Origin: Rhodocyclales bacterium
GTDB taxonomy: Bacteria; Pseudomonadota; Gammaproteobacteria; Burkholderiales; Rhodocyclaceae
NCBI GenBank assembly: GCA_028292485.1
Contig: JAQGMG010000004.1
Location: 1-64,000 of the forward strand
Direction of reading: 5' to 3'
DNA length: 64,000 bases
Shown: one piece after another, positions 1 through 9,110 of the stretch
Layout of the letters: the number at the start of each line of letters is the position of its first letter
Numbering within the stretch: the first letter of the stretch is position 1
Notes under the pieces: model-generated
Told to the model about the DNA's origin: nothing
Database searches by the model: none
What the model saw: only the letters and a program-made list of their open reading frames with translations
Program-made: the position numbers and the translations under genes

Positions 1-399
1 CTCCTGAAACACCCTGCAATCGAACCGCCTGGTCATCTGCCACGACCATGGGACCAGTCTGGCGCGGTAGCGGCACAGGGCGCCATTGGTGCCGAGGCGT
101 TCGATCTGGCTGATGTAGCCGCTGCGCGCGAAGTCGCTGCCGTCGGCGAGGCGCGTGGTCAGGCGCACCTGGCGCCCGGACAGGGGTTTGAGTGCGATAT
201 GCGCGTTGGTCGAGAGCAGCAGCAGGTCGAAGTGGTAGAGGCTCGACAGGGATTCTTCGCCGGTGAAGGCTTCGAGCTGCAACGGCGTGGTGGCGGCACT
301 GACGCCGTCTATCTCGATGTCATACAGGCGCGTGGCAGAGTCGAGGTTGAGCAGCTGCGCGAGGGCGGCAACGCTGGGGAGGGCGGGCAGGCTGCTCAT
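1..399 (-). CDS. vgrG: VgrG/TssI type VI spike protein, N-terminal part only
   Basis: This is the first 133 codons of a gene that runs off the left edge of the window. VgrG forms the trimeric spike at the tip of the T6SS needle and carries effectors or PAAR tips. The visible N-terminus has the family's gp27-like opening: a lead-in ending LYDIEIDG, then PLQLEAFTGEESLSSLYHFD, and further on YRARLVPWSWQMTRR followed by RVFQE. The start ATG (397..399) overlaps the stop of the upstream gene in an ATGA arrangement, so the two are translationally coupled. The gp5 needle, any C-terminal effector extension and the gene's length cannot be seen. The family call is strong. Confidence 0.93.
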   Translation of the reverse strand, partial: MSSLPALPSVAALAQLLNLDSATRLYDIEIDGVSAATTPLQLEAFTGEESLSSLYHFDLLLLSTNAHIALKPLSGRQVRLTTRLADGSDFARSGYISQIERLGTNGALCRYRARLVPWSWQMTRRFDCRVFQE

Positions 400-1268
400 G
401 GCTTGGTCTTCTCGGCGGGTGTTGGTTGAGCCACTGCGGCGGACTCATTCACTTTGGGTTTGTCAGCCTTCGCTTGTTCCTGCTCGTGGTCTTTGCTCTT
501 TGCCTCGGCGGCTTCGCGCGCTTTCTGGCGATCGGATGAGGCCACCAGGGCTTCGATCAATACGACGTCGGTATCAACGGCTGTGGACTTGTTTGCAGAC
601 GAATGTGTCGTGCGAGCGCCCTGGCTGGCTGGCAGGGTAGCGACCTGAGTCGCCGACTTGGGTGCCGGCTGGGGCACGCTCTGCACTGCCGGTTTGATCT
701 TCTGCGGTTTGCTGGACGTAGCGGGGGCGGTGAGTGCCTTGAGCAAACTCGAGGGCGCGCCATGTTCGCCCTCAGCGGCGCTCGCTGGTGCCTTGCCGCC
801 ACTTTGCAGCACTGCAACCGGATTGCCGGGGTTTACCGTTGGAACGTTCTCGATCACTGCGCTGCCGGGCGCACTGGTTTCGGCAGTCGGCGCACTGGCT
901 GCCAGCTCGCTGAGCGACAGGCTGGGCGTGTCGCTGATGGAGGTGACAACACGCTCCGATGCGGGCTGTGCAGGGATTGCTTGCGGTGCCGCCACCGGGC
1001 TGTGGGCCGTCTCGGTGGTGTTGCCACCGGACTCCTGCGTCAGCACGAGGTAAGTGGCGCCGCCGAGCAGGAAGACTGCTACGCACAGCATGACCAGCGT
1101 GCTGTGGGCGAGGCCGCCACGTTTCTTTTTCTTCTTCTTGGGGGGCGGGTTGGCGTCGAGCGAGGCCAGTACGCTGATGCGCTCATCGACGATACGGGTT
1201 TGCTCCTGTGGGGCGAACAGGTTGGGCCGCGCTGATTTCTTGATTGGCTGGCGTTCGGTGTCGGTCAT
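396..1268 (-). CDS. Single-pass membrane protein with Lys tract and Pro/Ala-rich periplasmic tail, T6SS locus
   Basis: The 290-aa product matches no family I recognise. Residues 1-55 are predicted cytoplasmic and contain three prolines followed by six consecutive lysines (about 41-49). One membrane segment follows (about 56-77). Everything after it is low-complexity Ala/Pro/Ser/Thr sequence with a charged Lys/Glu-rich C-terminus. The topology is like that of TonB-type or cell-wall-spanning linker proteins. It lies between the OmpA-like gene and vgrG, and its stop overlaps the vgrG start. A role in envelope anchoring of the T6SS is inference. The DNA encoding the lysines is a pyrimidine run that could be slippage-prone. 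Confidence 0.75.
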   Translation of the reverse strand: MTDTERQPIKKSARPNLFAPQEQTRIVDERISVLASLDANPPPKKKKKKRGGLAHSTLVMLCVAVFLLGGATYLVLTQESGGNTTETAHSPVAAPQAIPAQPASERVVTSISDTPSLSLSELAASAPTAETSAPGSAVIENVPTVNPGNPVAVLQSGGKAPASAAEGEHGAPSSLLKALTAPATSSKPQKIKPAVQSVPQPAPKSATQVATLPASQGARTTHSSANKSTAVDTDVVLIEALVASSDRQKAREAAEAKSKDHEQEQAKADKPKVNESAAVAQPTPAEKTKP

Positions 1269-1305
1269 CGCGTCGTTTCTGCTGCGTGGCTGTCTGGTGG
1301 TGTGG

Positions 1306-2115
1306 TCAATTTACGATGCGGAATTCGATGCGGCGATTACGCGCGCGGCCTTCGATAGTGGTGTTGGCCGCAATGGGCTCCTTGGCGCCCATGCCTTGTG
1401 CTTCGAGCGAGTTGGCATCGAGGCCCTTGGTGACCAGGTAGCGGCGTACAGACTCGGCGCGCGATTGTGACAATACCTGATTGGCATCAGGGTGGCCGTT
1501 GCTGTCTGTGTGGCCGACGATCTGGATGCGGTGTTTGCCGACCCTGAGAATCGCATTGGCCATTTCGTCGAGAAGCTGTATGCCTTGCGGTGCGAGTTTG
1601 CTCGAGCCGGATTCGAATTCGACGATGCGGTTTGCAAGTGTCTTGTCGAGCAATTGTTGCTCGCCAGCGCCTACCCGTAGCCCGTTCTTGACGACATAGG
1701 TCGGGTTCAGGCGCATCGCGAAGTCGCCCACGAGTTGCTGACGCTGCGCTTCGTTGGTGACTTCTCCGCGCACATTGACGTTATTGCCGTCGATATTGAG
1801 TGCGCCACTGCTGATCTGCTTCAGATCGGGCGTGATGAGCTTCTGCACATAGGCGCTCCAGTTCGGCGGCGCTACGACGCTGCCGACACCGAGCTGGTCG
1901 ACAACGCGCTCGGCTCCGTACACGGCACGTGTGCTCGCGAGGATCGCCTGGCGCGTTGTTTCGTCGGGAACGGTGCCGCTTACGATCACCGGCCTGCCCG
2001 ATGATGCTGTCGGCATAGCGCTCTGGGCGAAGCTCGTGACCGGCAGGAGAAGCAGGACAAGGCTGCTCAGGAGAGCGGTGCCGAGGAGACGAAATTGTGT
2101 GGCTTGGATGGACAT
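1306..2115 (-). CDS. OmpA-family peptidoglycan-binding protein with BON-like region (T6SS-associated)
   Basis: The 269-aa product begins with a signal peptide (MSIQATQFRLLGTALL through TSFAQS). BON-like sequence follows (IVSGTVPDETTRQAI, then IDGNNVNVRGEVTNEAQRQQ), and then a C-terminal OmpA domain with IQIVGHTDSNG and SQSRAESVRRYL, which bind diaminopimelate of peptidoglycan. I chose the ATG at 2115 because it starts the signal peptide directly. The frame is open to 2166, but that stretch overlaps the end of tagF. Some T6SS loci use OmpA-like proteins, separate or fused to TssL, to hold the membrane complex to the cell wall. This one is exported and probably has that job. Confidence 0.87.
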   Translation of the reverse strand: MSIQATQFRLLGTALLSSLVLLLLPVTSFAQSAMPTASSGRPVIVSGTVPDETTRQAILASTRAVYGAERVVDQLGVGSVVAPPNWSAYVQKLITPDLKQISSGALNIDGNNVNVRGEVTNEAQRQQLVGDFAMRLNPTYVVKNGLRVGAGEQQLLDKTLANRIVEFESGSSKLAPQGIQLLDEMANAILRVGKHRIQIVGHTDSNGHPDANQVLSQSRAESVRRYLVTKGLDANSLEAQGMGAKEPIAANTTIEGRARNRRIEFRIVN

Positions 2116-2140
2116 GTGTGTGCTCAGGATGTGCTCGGCA

Positions 2141-3136
2141 TCAGGTGCCGAGAAAGACTTCCGCAAAAGTGGTCAAGGCCTGTGCCAGCGACAGGTCGGG
2201 ATGATCGAGATAGCTGGAGAGCTTGTTGAGCGGGTATTCCCCGGCGATGTAGTCCTCGGTCCAGTCTGCTTCGCACAGATCGATGTTCGATTCGAAAGCC
2301 AGCGAAGGGTTGAATACGGATTGCAGCGAGCTGGCGCTGACGCCATTCAGATTGAGCAAGAGCGATGGCCGGCCGGCGAGCTGCGTGCGCAGCAAGCTGA
2401 TCTCGTGACCGGCACGCGTCAGGAAAGGTGTCACCAGCTCGAGCCAGAACGCGGCGATCTGCATGGCCGCTGCCGGATCGGCAGGCAAGGGCAGGGCAAG
2501 ACCCTTGGTGGCACCGCCGGGCCCACTGGTCAGCAGTGGCAACAACAGCAAGCCGAGGGCAATGATGCTCTGGCGCAGGTTTGCATTGTTGCCCGATGCA
2601 ATCAGCATCTGCTGTACATGGCCGACAGTCGTTGCCTGCAGGAATTGCGCATGCTGCTCGCCGATGGCGGCGAGATCGGTTTCGATGTGCAAACGGGCCA
2701 AGTCGATGCGCGCAAGAGCATCTTCGATGTCATTGGCATTCTGCGCCGCTTCGATGAGTTGCTCCATTGCCAGCCAGGTCGGCGAGAGGCATAGCGGCAG
2801 GCTGGATAGCACATCGAGTGGCGTGTCGCTGCGCACGCTGCGTGCGATGAGAAATGGATAACGCCGCCCGGAGCTGTCGCGACTTGCAACCATGCGGCCG
2901 GTGAGAATGGTGCTGGAGCGCGAGCCGGCAACAATGAATTCCACGGGTGGCAATGCGTCGAAATGCTGCTTCCAGTCCGGCGCGGTGGCGAGCTGTTCAA
3001 GGCTGTTGCTGATCCAGCGATCCAGCGTCTGGGTGAGGCTGCCGTCACGCGTGCTGCGTACGAAGTCGCCGCGCGAAGGCAGCTTGCCGAAGTAGATCAA
3101 CGGGTCTTGCGCGTCGGAAATCTGCATCGTGTTCAT
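2141..3136 (-). CDS. tagF: TagF, type VI secretion-associated protein
   Basis: The 331-aa product opens with the TagF signature YFGKLPSRGDFVRS (from about residue 15), followed by the conserved WISNSLEQL and PPVEFIVAG region and the YPFLIA segment. TagF is a cytoplasmic T6SS accessory protein. In Pseudomonas it acts as a post-translational repressor through Fha. In other species it is fused to the phosphatase PppA, but here it stands alone and no PppA, PpkA or Fha gene is visible. It starts 3 nt after the tssM stop, so the two are probably cotranslated. Confidence 0.92.
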   Translation of the reverse strand: MNTMQISDAQDPLIYFGKLPSRGDFVRSTRDGSLTQTLDRWISNSLEQLATAPDWKQHFDALPPVEFIVAGSRSSTILTGRMVASRDSSGRRYPFLIARSVRSDTPLDVLSSLPLCLSPTWLAMEQLIEAAQNANDIEDALARIDLARLHIETDLAAIGEQHAQFLQATTVGHVQQMLIASGNNANLRQSIIALGLLLLPLLTSGPGGATKGLALPLPADPAAAMQIAAFWLELVTPFLTRAGHEISLLRTQLAGRPSLLLNLNGVSASSLQSVFNPSLAFESNIDLCEADWTEDYIAGEYPLNKLSSYLDHPDLSLAQALTTFAEVFLGT

Positions 3137-3139
3137 CGC

Positions 3140-6100
3140 TCAGCGCCCCACCGTAACGGTGTTCGCCACGGGCGCTGCCGTCGTGGCAACGGGCGTCGCT
3201 GTATCGCCAGTGCCAACCACGGCTGGCGGGAGACGTAAGCCTTTGAGGCTCTGTGCCGGCGCCGGCCCGCCGGCGTTATCGGCAGGCGCTTGCTGGCTGA
3301 TGATGCGCAGGGTGACCGTGACCGATTGCGAGCCGCTGCTCCATGTCAGATCGAAGTCGCCGTTATCGCGGCGCTTGCGCTGCGCGGCACCGAGGAGTTT
3401 TTCAAGCCCGAAACGCCCGGGGAAATTGACCACCTCGCTGCTGCGGCCGTCATAACTGATGGCCGTGATGCGCGCGCCGGGCTGCCCGCTACCCGGCCAG
3501 CGAAAGCGACTCCACTCGGGCGCGGCGTTGCGATAGCGCATCGTCTGCCCATCGATTTCGACGGTGTATTCCAGCAAGCCGGGCGAGGTCTGTGGAAGGA
3601 TCTGGAATACGGTTTGCGCCTCTTGCGCCGGTGCTGCACCGGCACCCGCGCCGCCACTTGCGCCTGCTCCGCCGGCGGCTGCGACATAGCGCGGATAGTT
3701 GGTCGCGAATTCCGGGTTCAGGGTCACGCCGATATCGGCCCAGGTGCGCGCACTGAAAGTCTCACCACGGCGCACGACCAGGGAGCCGAGCGAGCCGGCG
3801 ACGTATTTTGCGATAGCGCCATCGGGGCCGAAATACTGCGCAATTTCAGTCGGCGTGGCTTCGACGCGCGAGTCCGCCTGGAACGGATACTTGGTGGCGA
3901 GCGAGCGATTGAAGGGCTCGAACACCTGAGCTATCCATATCTTGTTCAGCTCCGCTTCGGCCGGCTTGACGATAACGGCAAAGGCCTCCATGAGGGGCCG
4001 TACCAGCAGCGGGCGGATCGTGGCGCGCGCCGTGTCGGGTACACCGACCAGCATGTTCTCGTCGACATAGCGCAGCGCATCGGCCAGCTCGGAGCCGCTC
4101 GCGTCGAGCGTCTGTTGAATGAGCTGGCGCGAGGCCGGGCCGGGATCGCCGGCGTTTTTCATCTGATTGAAGCGCGTGCGCAGCTTGGAGAGTTGCTCCA
4201 GGTAACCGGCGAAAAGCGTCTTGTCGCGCGACTCGCCGCGCGCAATCATCAGTGTCGCAATGGCTGAAAACTCTTTACCCACGGGGCCCATCTGCGGAGC
4301 CGCTGCGAGATTGCCGACATTGACATTGAGATTCACGCCGGAGGGCGCCTGGCGAAGAATGCTTTCGCGGAACCAGGCGACGATGCCGCGCTTGGCATTG
4401 CCCAGTTGCTGACCGACGAGGGAAGGGTTGTCCCACGAGGTTTCGCGATACAGGGCTTCCATGAGCCGCTTGCTCGGCGAAGAGACCGGGTCGCCCAGGC
4501 GGTTGAGGCCGCGCACGGCTGCGTCGAAATTCGCGAAGCCGGTAATCGATACGCCTTGCAGGAATTTCTTCCATTCGCTGACGTATTCGATCTTGTACAT
4601 GTCTACGAGCGCCTTCTGTATCTGCTCCGGGCTGCCTTGCAGGGTAAGGTCATCGCGCGTGGCGGTCTTGAGCACCCAGTCGCTCGATTGAAGCTCCTTG
4701 TTGGCCGCATCCTTGATTGCCGGCTCGATGTATTTCTCCCACGCGTCGCGCGTGAAAGCGCCCGAGATGGCGTAGCTGCCTGCCACGAGCTTGCTGTCCT
4801 CATCGCCCACCAGGCGTGCGACGGTCAGTGGCGCAAAGCGCGTCGAAGCGCGCGCCTTGATCTCGGCATAGACACGTTCGCGCGCGGGCATGCCGCGCAC
4901 CACACGGCGCAGGTTGTCGCGCACCTGGTCGACCAGCGCCAGTTTGTTGTCGATGGTCGGGAAGTCGGGTTGCGAGGCCTGGCCGAGGAAGAAGCCCATC
5001 AGGTGCTCGGCGCTGCGCACCATCTGCTCACGCGGCATGCTGCCCCGATTGGCATCGAGCCAGACGCGCCAGAAGCGGGTGAGCTGATCGTTGAGATGGC
5101 CCGTTTCCAGCCGATCGCGATTGGCCAGCATCAGGTAAGTCTTGAGCGCGTTGTAGGCGTCCTCGACATTGGTGGGCGACACGTCCTTGTACAGCGTGAA
5201 CGAAGACACGGCTGCCGGTTGTGTTGCGGGGGCGCTTTGCGCGTCTGGCCCGCCAATCTTCAGCGCACCTTGCTGTGCCAGTTTGTCGGCGTTGGCATTG
5301 ACCTCGGTGAGATAGGCTTCGACCGATTCGGTGACTGGCGCGATCAGCAGCGCGCGCATGCCATTGAAATATTCTCTGCGCAGGTGCTGTTCGATCTTGT
5401 CGCCCTGATACAGGCCCATGCCGAGGGACAAGGGTTTGCTGTCCTTGAAGGACTGCAGCTGTTGCAGGCGATCCTGTAGCACTTCCAGCGCCTCCATGCG
5501 CGAGCCGATGTCCTGCCTGTCGCGTTGCAGGGCTACGGCCCGATCCATGTCGGCGCGCACATTGGATAGCAGCTTTTCGTTGGCGACGTAGGACCAGGTC
5601 CACAGCGACAGCGCAAACGACAGGACGACTGCCGCAGCGATGAAGCCGAACAGCCGGGCTCGTTGACGCATGCGTGTCGAGAATTGCCGAACGAGATTCT
5701 TGTCGGCAAAGATGACCTTGGAGAACAGGTCGGAGAGGAAGAAGCCCGCGCCTTCGTAAATCGTGACGGGTGGCCGCGATATGTCATTGGCTTTGAGAGC
5801 AAACATTTCGGTCAGGCGCTTGTCTGCCGTGTTGACGGGCGTGCCTTCGCGCACGGCGCTGGAAAAGTAGAAGCCACGGAAAACCGGCTTGTACTGGAAG
5901 GGGTTTTCTTCGAACAGCGTCGCGATGAAGGCCCGCAGACCGGGACGTGTTGCCGCGAATTCCAGCGGGAAGGTCAGCACGCCGGCACCGATCTGGCCGT
6001 CACGGCTGACCGACATGCGCGCGACCGACAATTCGTGCAGGCCGTCCAGCAGCTTGTCGAAGTGCTCGTCGAACGCGGTGACGGCGTCCGTCTTGCCCTC

Positions 6101-6970
6101 GGCGTCATAGGGCAGGGTTGCGCCCCAGGCGCGTGCGCGCTCCTGCACGTCGGCGTCTTCGAAAAATTCCGAGAAACCGGAGATCAGGTCCACCTTGGTG
6201 AACATGACATAGACCGGCGCAAACACACCGAGCTGTGAAGACAATTCCTGAACGCGCAAGCGCAGTTGCTTGGCCAGGTTGATGGCGTATTCCGGCTTGT
6301 TCTGTGTCAGCTCTGCCGCGCTGGCCGCAATGATGATGCCGTTGATGGGCGCCTTGGGCCGATGCTTGCGCAGCAGGTCGACAAACGACAGCCACTCGCT
6401 GCGATCCGCTTCATAGACCGAGTAGCGGCCCGCTGTATCGAGCAGGATGCCTTCGGAGGTGAAGAACCAGTCGCAGTTGCGAGTGCCACCCAGACCGTGA
6501 ATGACGTTGCCGGTGTTGTCCGAGAACGGGAAGCGCAAGCCGGAGTGAACGATGGCCGAGCTCTTGCCGGCCGCCGGGTTGCCGATCACCAGGTACCACG
6601 GCAGTTCGTACAGCGCTGCGTTGCCGCTCAGCTCGCCGAGCTTGGATGTCTTGATCGTCTTGACCGCGCCGAGCATGCGCCCGCGCAGTGCTTCCACTTC
6701 AGGGCGCTTGTCGGGCGACGCGGCCTGTACTGCACGTTCCGCTTCCGCCTCCATCATGCCGGAGATCGCGGCAGAGGCCTTGGCTGCGCGCTGTTTGCGC
6801 CAGAACCAGACGGCCACCCACAGGACGGCAGCGATGACAATGAGCACCAAGGCCCAGACCAGTGAGATCTGGAGAATCACCGCAGCCAGCACAAGAAACA
6901 CGGCCAGTGCAGCAAAGCCAAGCGCTGCGAGCACGCGGGAGTCGGTAAGGAATGTGATAAGCCGGTTCAT
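3140..6970 (-). CDS. tssM: TssM/IcmF, inner-membrane core of the T6SS
   Basis: The 1276-aa product is full length for TssM. Two N-terminal membrane segments lie at about 12-57, and a cytoplasmic NTPase domain has the Walker A motif GNPAAGKS (130-137). A third membrane segment follows the RMRQRARLFGF region, and then a long periplasmic domain that in the family binds TssJ. I chose the ATG at 6970 (MNRLITFLTDSRVL). The frame stays open 20 codons further but only with unlikely sequence. The Walker A motif is intact, so this is an NTPase-competent TssM type. The 1-nt-scale spacing to tagF and 5 nt from the upstream gene indicate one transcript. Confidence 0.97.
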   Translation of the reverse strand: MNRLITFLTDSRVLAALGFAALAVFLVLAAVILQISLVWALVLIVIAAVLWVAVWFWRKQRAAKASAAISGMMEAEAERAVQAASPDKRPEVEALRGRMLGAVKTIKTSKLGELSGNAALYELPWYLVIGNPAAGKSSAIVHSGLRFPFSDNTGNVIHGLGGTRNCDWFFTSEGILLDTAGRYSVYEADRSEWLSFVDLLRKHRPKAPINGIIIAASAAELTQNKPEYAINLAKQLRLRVQELSSQLGVFAPVYVMFTKVDLISGFSEFFEDADVQERARAWGATLPYDAEGKTDAVTAFDEHFDKLLDGLHELSVARMSVSRDGQIGAGVLTFPLEFAATRPGLRAFIATLFEENPFQYKPVFRGFYFSSAVREGTPVNTADKRLTEMFALKANDISRPPVTIYEGAGFFLSDLFSKVIFADKNLVRQFSTRMRQRARLFGFIAAAVVLSFALSLWTWSYVANEKLLSNVRADMDRAVALQRDRQDIGSRMEALEVLQDRLQQLQSFKDSKPLSLGMGLYQGDKIEQHLRREYFNGMRALLIAPVTESVEAYLTEVNANADKLAQQGALKIGGPDAQSAPATQPAAVSSFTLYKDVSPTNVEDAYNALKTYLMLANRDRLETGHLNDQLTRFWRVWLDANRGSMPREQMVRSAEHLMGFFLGQASQPDFPTIDNKLALVDQVRDNLRRVVRGMPARERVYAEIKARASTRFAPLTVARLVGDEDSKLVAGSYAISGAFTRDAWEKYIEPAIKDAANKELQSSDWVLKTATRDDLTLQGSPEQIQKALVDMYKIEYVSEWKKFLQGVSITGFANFDAAVRGLNRLGDPVSSPSKRLMEALYRETSWDNPSLVGQQLGNAKRGIVAWFRESILRQAPSGVNLNVNVGNLAAAPQMGPVGKEFSAIATLMIARGESRDKTLFAGYLEQLSKLRTRFNQMKNAGDPGPASRQLIQQTLDASGSELADALRYVDENMLVGVPDTARATIRPLLVRPLMEAFAVIVKPAEAELNKIWIAQVFEPFNRSLATKYPFQADSRVEATPTEIAQYFGPDGAIAKYVAGSLGSLVVRRGETFSARTWADIGVTLNPEFATNYPRYVAAAGGAGASGGAGAGAAPAQEAQTVFQILPQTSPGLLEYTVEIDGQTMRYRNAAPEWSRFRWPGSGQPGARITAISYDGRSSEVVNFPGRFGLEKLLGAAQRKRRDNGDFDLTWSSGSQSVTVTLRIISQQAPADNAGGPAPAQSLKGLRLPPAVVGTGDTATPVATTAAPVANTVTVGR

Positions 6971-6975
6971 CTGAA

Positions 6976-8451
6976 TCAGGACAGGTTGGGTGGTGCGGGA
7001 TTTTCGGATACTGCAGAAGGTTCGAGCCACGGGCCGAGCACTGCGACGCTGCGCGCACTGACATCGGCCACATTGGCAACCACTACGTGTTTGTCATCCA
7101 TGGCAACGGCATGCGCCGCCAGAGCGAGTGCCAATGTGGAGCTTGCATGCCCGGTGTTGCCGAGCCCGCCGCCTATCGCAAGGTGATCGGCAATGACGTC
7201 GAGCTCTGCAAAGGCGCTGCTGACCAGCATGGATGTTTCGGTAAGCCACGGGCTGCGGTGATCGCAATCGGAAACGACAGCAGCAACCGAGAGCGCTTCC
7301 TGCCCGGCATTGAGCAGCGCTGCGCTGGTGAGCTGCTGCAGGAGTTCTGCACTGGCCCGGCCACTCGCATCAACCGGCTTCTGACGCGCGCCGTAAGCCG
7401 CGCGCCGCAGACTGGCAAGAGGCGGCGCATCGACGGGCAGCGCAGCAGGCGCGGCAAGGACGATGGCAGCCGCTTCGCCCGGGATCTGACCGCCTTGATG
7501 TGCTGGCGTAAACAGCAGCCCCTGATTTGCCAGCAGATCGACATGCGCCTGCGTCGTCAGACTGTCGCAGGCGACCAGCATCAGAATGCTGTTGGAATAG
7601 CCCTCGAGCGAGCTGTGGCAGAACGCGTCTGCAACACGCAGGCTGTCCGCTTGTCGCTCCGGGTGGCCGGCATCGGCACGCACGACGCCAAACGCGAAGC
7701 CACCTGCCTCAACTACCTGCTTTTTGACATAGGCCGTAATCATTTCCTGCCAGGCAGGCGGCGCAAAGACTTTCGTCACCAGCGGACGCGCAGCGTTTTC
7801 CGGGTTTGTCTGTCTGACAGCCATGGTGGCCATGGCTGCGGCGTCCGTGGTCCTCGCATCGGTAGGGGGCAGGGGCAAGCCCTTCAATGTGTCGATGGTG
7901 CGGGTCAGCGGGCCGTGCAGCAGCGCCAGGAGACGCGCGCCCTGGCCTGCGTCGAGAGCCGCAGCGTTGTTCGTGGTCTGGAGCCACTGCTCAACCCAGC
8001 TCAGGTGTTCGTCGCTTTCAATACCCTCGCAGACGGCCGCCTTCACGGCAATGCCGCTGTCATCGGTCAGGCGGTCGGTGAAAATCGGTTTGATCTCAGT
8101 CTTGCGCAGCCCCTTGATGAGATCGGGAGCAGATTCGCCGGCAGCCGTATTGATTTCCGCACTCAGTATGGTGAGTTGCAGCGATAGCGCCGTATCGCGT
8201 TCAGCGGGAACGACGCCGGCTGCTTGCGCGGGTGCATCGGCCGACTCTTTTGCGCGTTGGCTACGCGTATGCAGGGCCTTGCCAACGAACCAGACGGTGA
8301 CTGCCGCAAGCGGCACCAGCCCGAACCAGACGACGAGATCCGTGCTGGAAACCTCGGTGCTGGCTTGCTGAAAGTAGATGACGGCGCCCAGCCAGATGAG
8401 TCCTGCCAGAAGCAAGGGCACACCCAGTACGCCGAGGATTTTACCGATCAT
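6976..8451 (-). CDS. T6SS-locus membrane protein with beta-ketoacyl-synthase-like (thiolase fold) motifs
   Basis: The 491-aa product has two N-terminal membrane segments (about 4-27 and 39-60). The rest resembles a degenerate beta-ketoacyl-ACP synthase. PGEAAAIVLAA (324-334) resembles the synthase GEGAA segment, DCDHRS (395-400) precedes a short helix, and GLGNTGHASSTLALALAAHA (429-448) matches the second-histidine region. No convincing active-site Cys motif is visible. Cys278, in ADAFCHSS, is the nearest candidate. Ketosynthase-like proteins have been annotated near some T6SS loci, but I know no defined role. It stops 5 nt before the tssM start. A structural or scaffold role at the membrane complex is inference. 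Confidence 0.7.
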   Translation of the reverse strand: MIGKILGVLGVPLLLAGLIWLGAVIYFQQASTEVSSTDLVVWFGLVPLAAVTVWFVGKALHTRSQRAKESADAPAQAAGVVPAERDTALSLQLTILSAEINTAAGESAPDLIKGLRKTEIKPIFTDRLTDDSGIAVKAAVCEGIESDEHLSWVEQWLQTTNNAAALDAGQGARLLALLHGPLTRTIDTLKGLPLPPTDARTTDAAAMATMAVRQTNPENAARPLVTKVFAPPAWQEMITAYVKKQVVEAGGFAFGVVRADAGHPERQADSLRVADAFCHSSLEGYSNSILMLVACDSLTTQAHVDLLANQGLLFTPAHQGGQIPGEAAAIVLAAPAALPVDAPPLASLRRAAYGARQKPVDASGRASAELLQQLTSAALLNAGQEALSVAAVVSDCDHRSPWLTETSMLVSSAFAELDVIADHLAIGGGLGNTGHASSTLALALAAHAVAMDDKHVVVANVADVSARSVAVLGPWLEPSAVSENPAPPNLS

Positions 8452-8529
8452 TATGACAAAAGCCTGAATTCGTGATGCTTTGTTGTGTAGTGGTTAGCTC
8501 AAAATCGGCAGGACAGCGTGTTGGCTTTT

Positions 8530-9075
8530 TCATTTGCCAAACAGTCGTTGCCATATCGAAGGCTTGTCGGCATCGTTCAGCGGCTCACCTAAACAGTGGC
8601 TGCCGTCGTAGTTCCATTTGGTCAGCAACGGTGCGCCCGTAGGGCTTCTCCCGAGGCAAAATTCTTCACCATGCTCATTGTGATCCCCTGCACTGATGAC
8701 AAATAAATAAGGAACGCCCTCTTGTAGCGGTGCTGGTGCATTGATAACTGTGCTCATTGGCCACGGATTTCCGTATAAGACACAGCGTTCGGCAGAATCA
8801 GGAATGAGGACTTTTTTGCTGCGGTCGGTACTGAGTAGCCACATGAACTTTGAGGAGGAAGGTGTTTTGGCTGCAACATAGACATTGAAGCCAGCCCATT
8901 GTTCTTTATTGAAGAAGTTGTCGGAGAAGAAGCACGGCACGCCATTCCGCAACACTACACGTCCATCATTCTCGAAAAGTTTGGACATGGCGGAGGCGGT
9001 GTGCGGCATCCCCAATAGACCAGTCAATACGCTAGCGCTCAATGCGAGTCGTATTTGGCACCAAGACGATGTCAT
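8530..9075 (-). CDS. Exported protein, candidate periplasmic immunity protein, copy 1
   Basis: The 181-aa product starts with a signal peptide (MTSSWCQIRLALSASVL through TASA). The ATG at 9075 is chosen because it places that peptide at the terminus. The mature part has VVLRNGVPCFF, a GVPYLFVI segment, four cysteines and the ending DADKPSIWQRLFGK. It is a diverged tandem paralogue of the next upstream gene (9111..9638), sharing order, motifs and C-terminus. No known family was recognised. Lying directly downstream of a PAAR-metallopeptidase effector gene and being exported, it fits a cognate immunity protein that neutralises a toxin in the periplasm. That function is inferred from context only. 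Confidence 0.72.
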   Translation of the reverse strand: MTSSWCQIRLALSASVLTGLLGMPHTASAMSKLFENDGRVVLRNGVPCFFSDNFFNKEQWAGFNVYVAAKTPSSSKFMWLLSTDRSKKVLIPDSAERCVLYGNPWPMSTVINAPAPLQEGVPYLFVISAGDHNEHGEEFCLGRSPTGAPLLTKWNYDGSHCLGEPLNDADKPSIWQRLFGK

Positions 9076-9110
9076 TTTGGTTCGTGATGAAGGCTCCAAA
9101 CGCTGACGTC

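Noticed and set aside
3290-5479. Long open frames antisense to tssM (3290..4267 and 4406..5479)
   Set aside because: They lie wholly inside tssM, have no recognisable domain and are expected from the high-GC codon pattern of the real gene.
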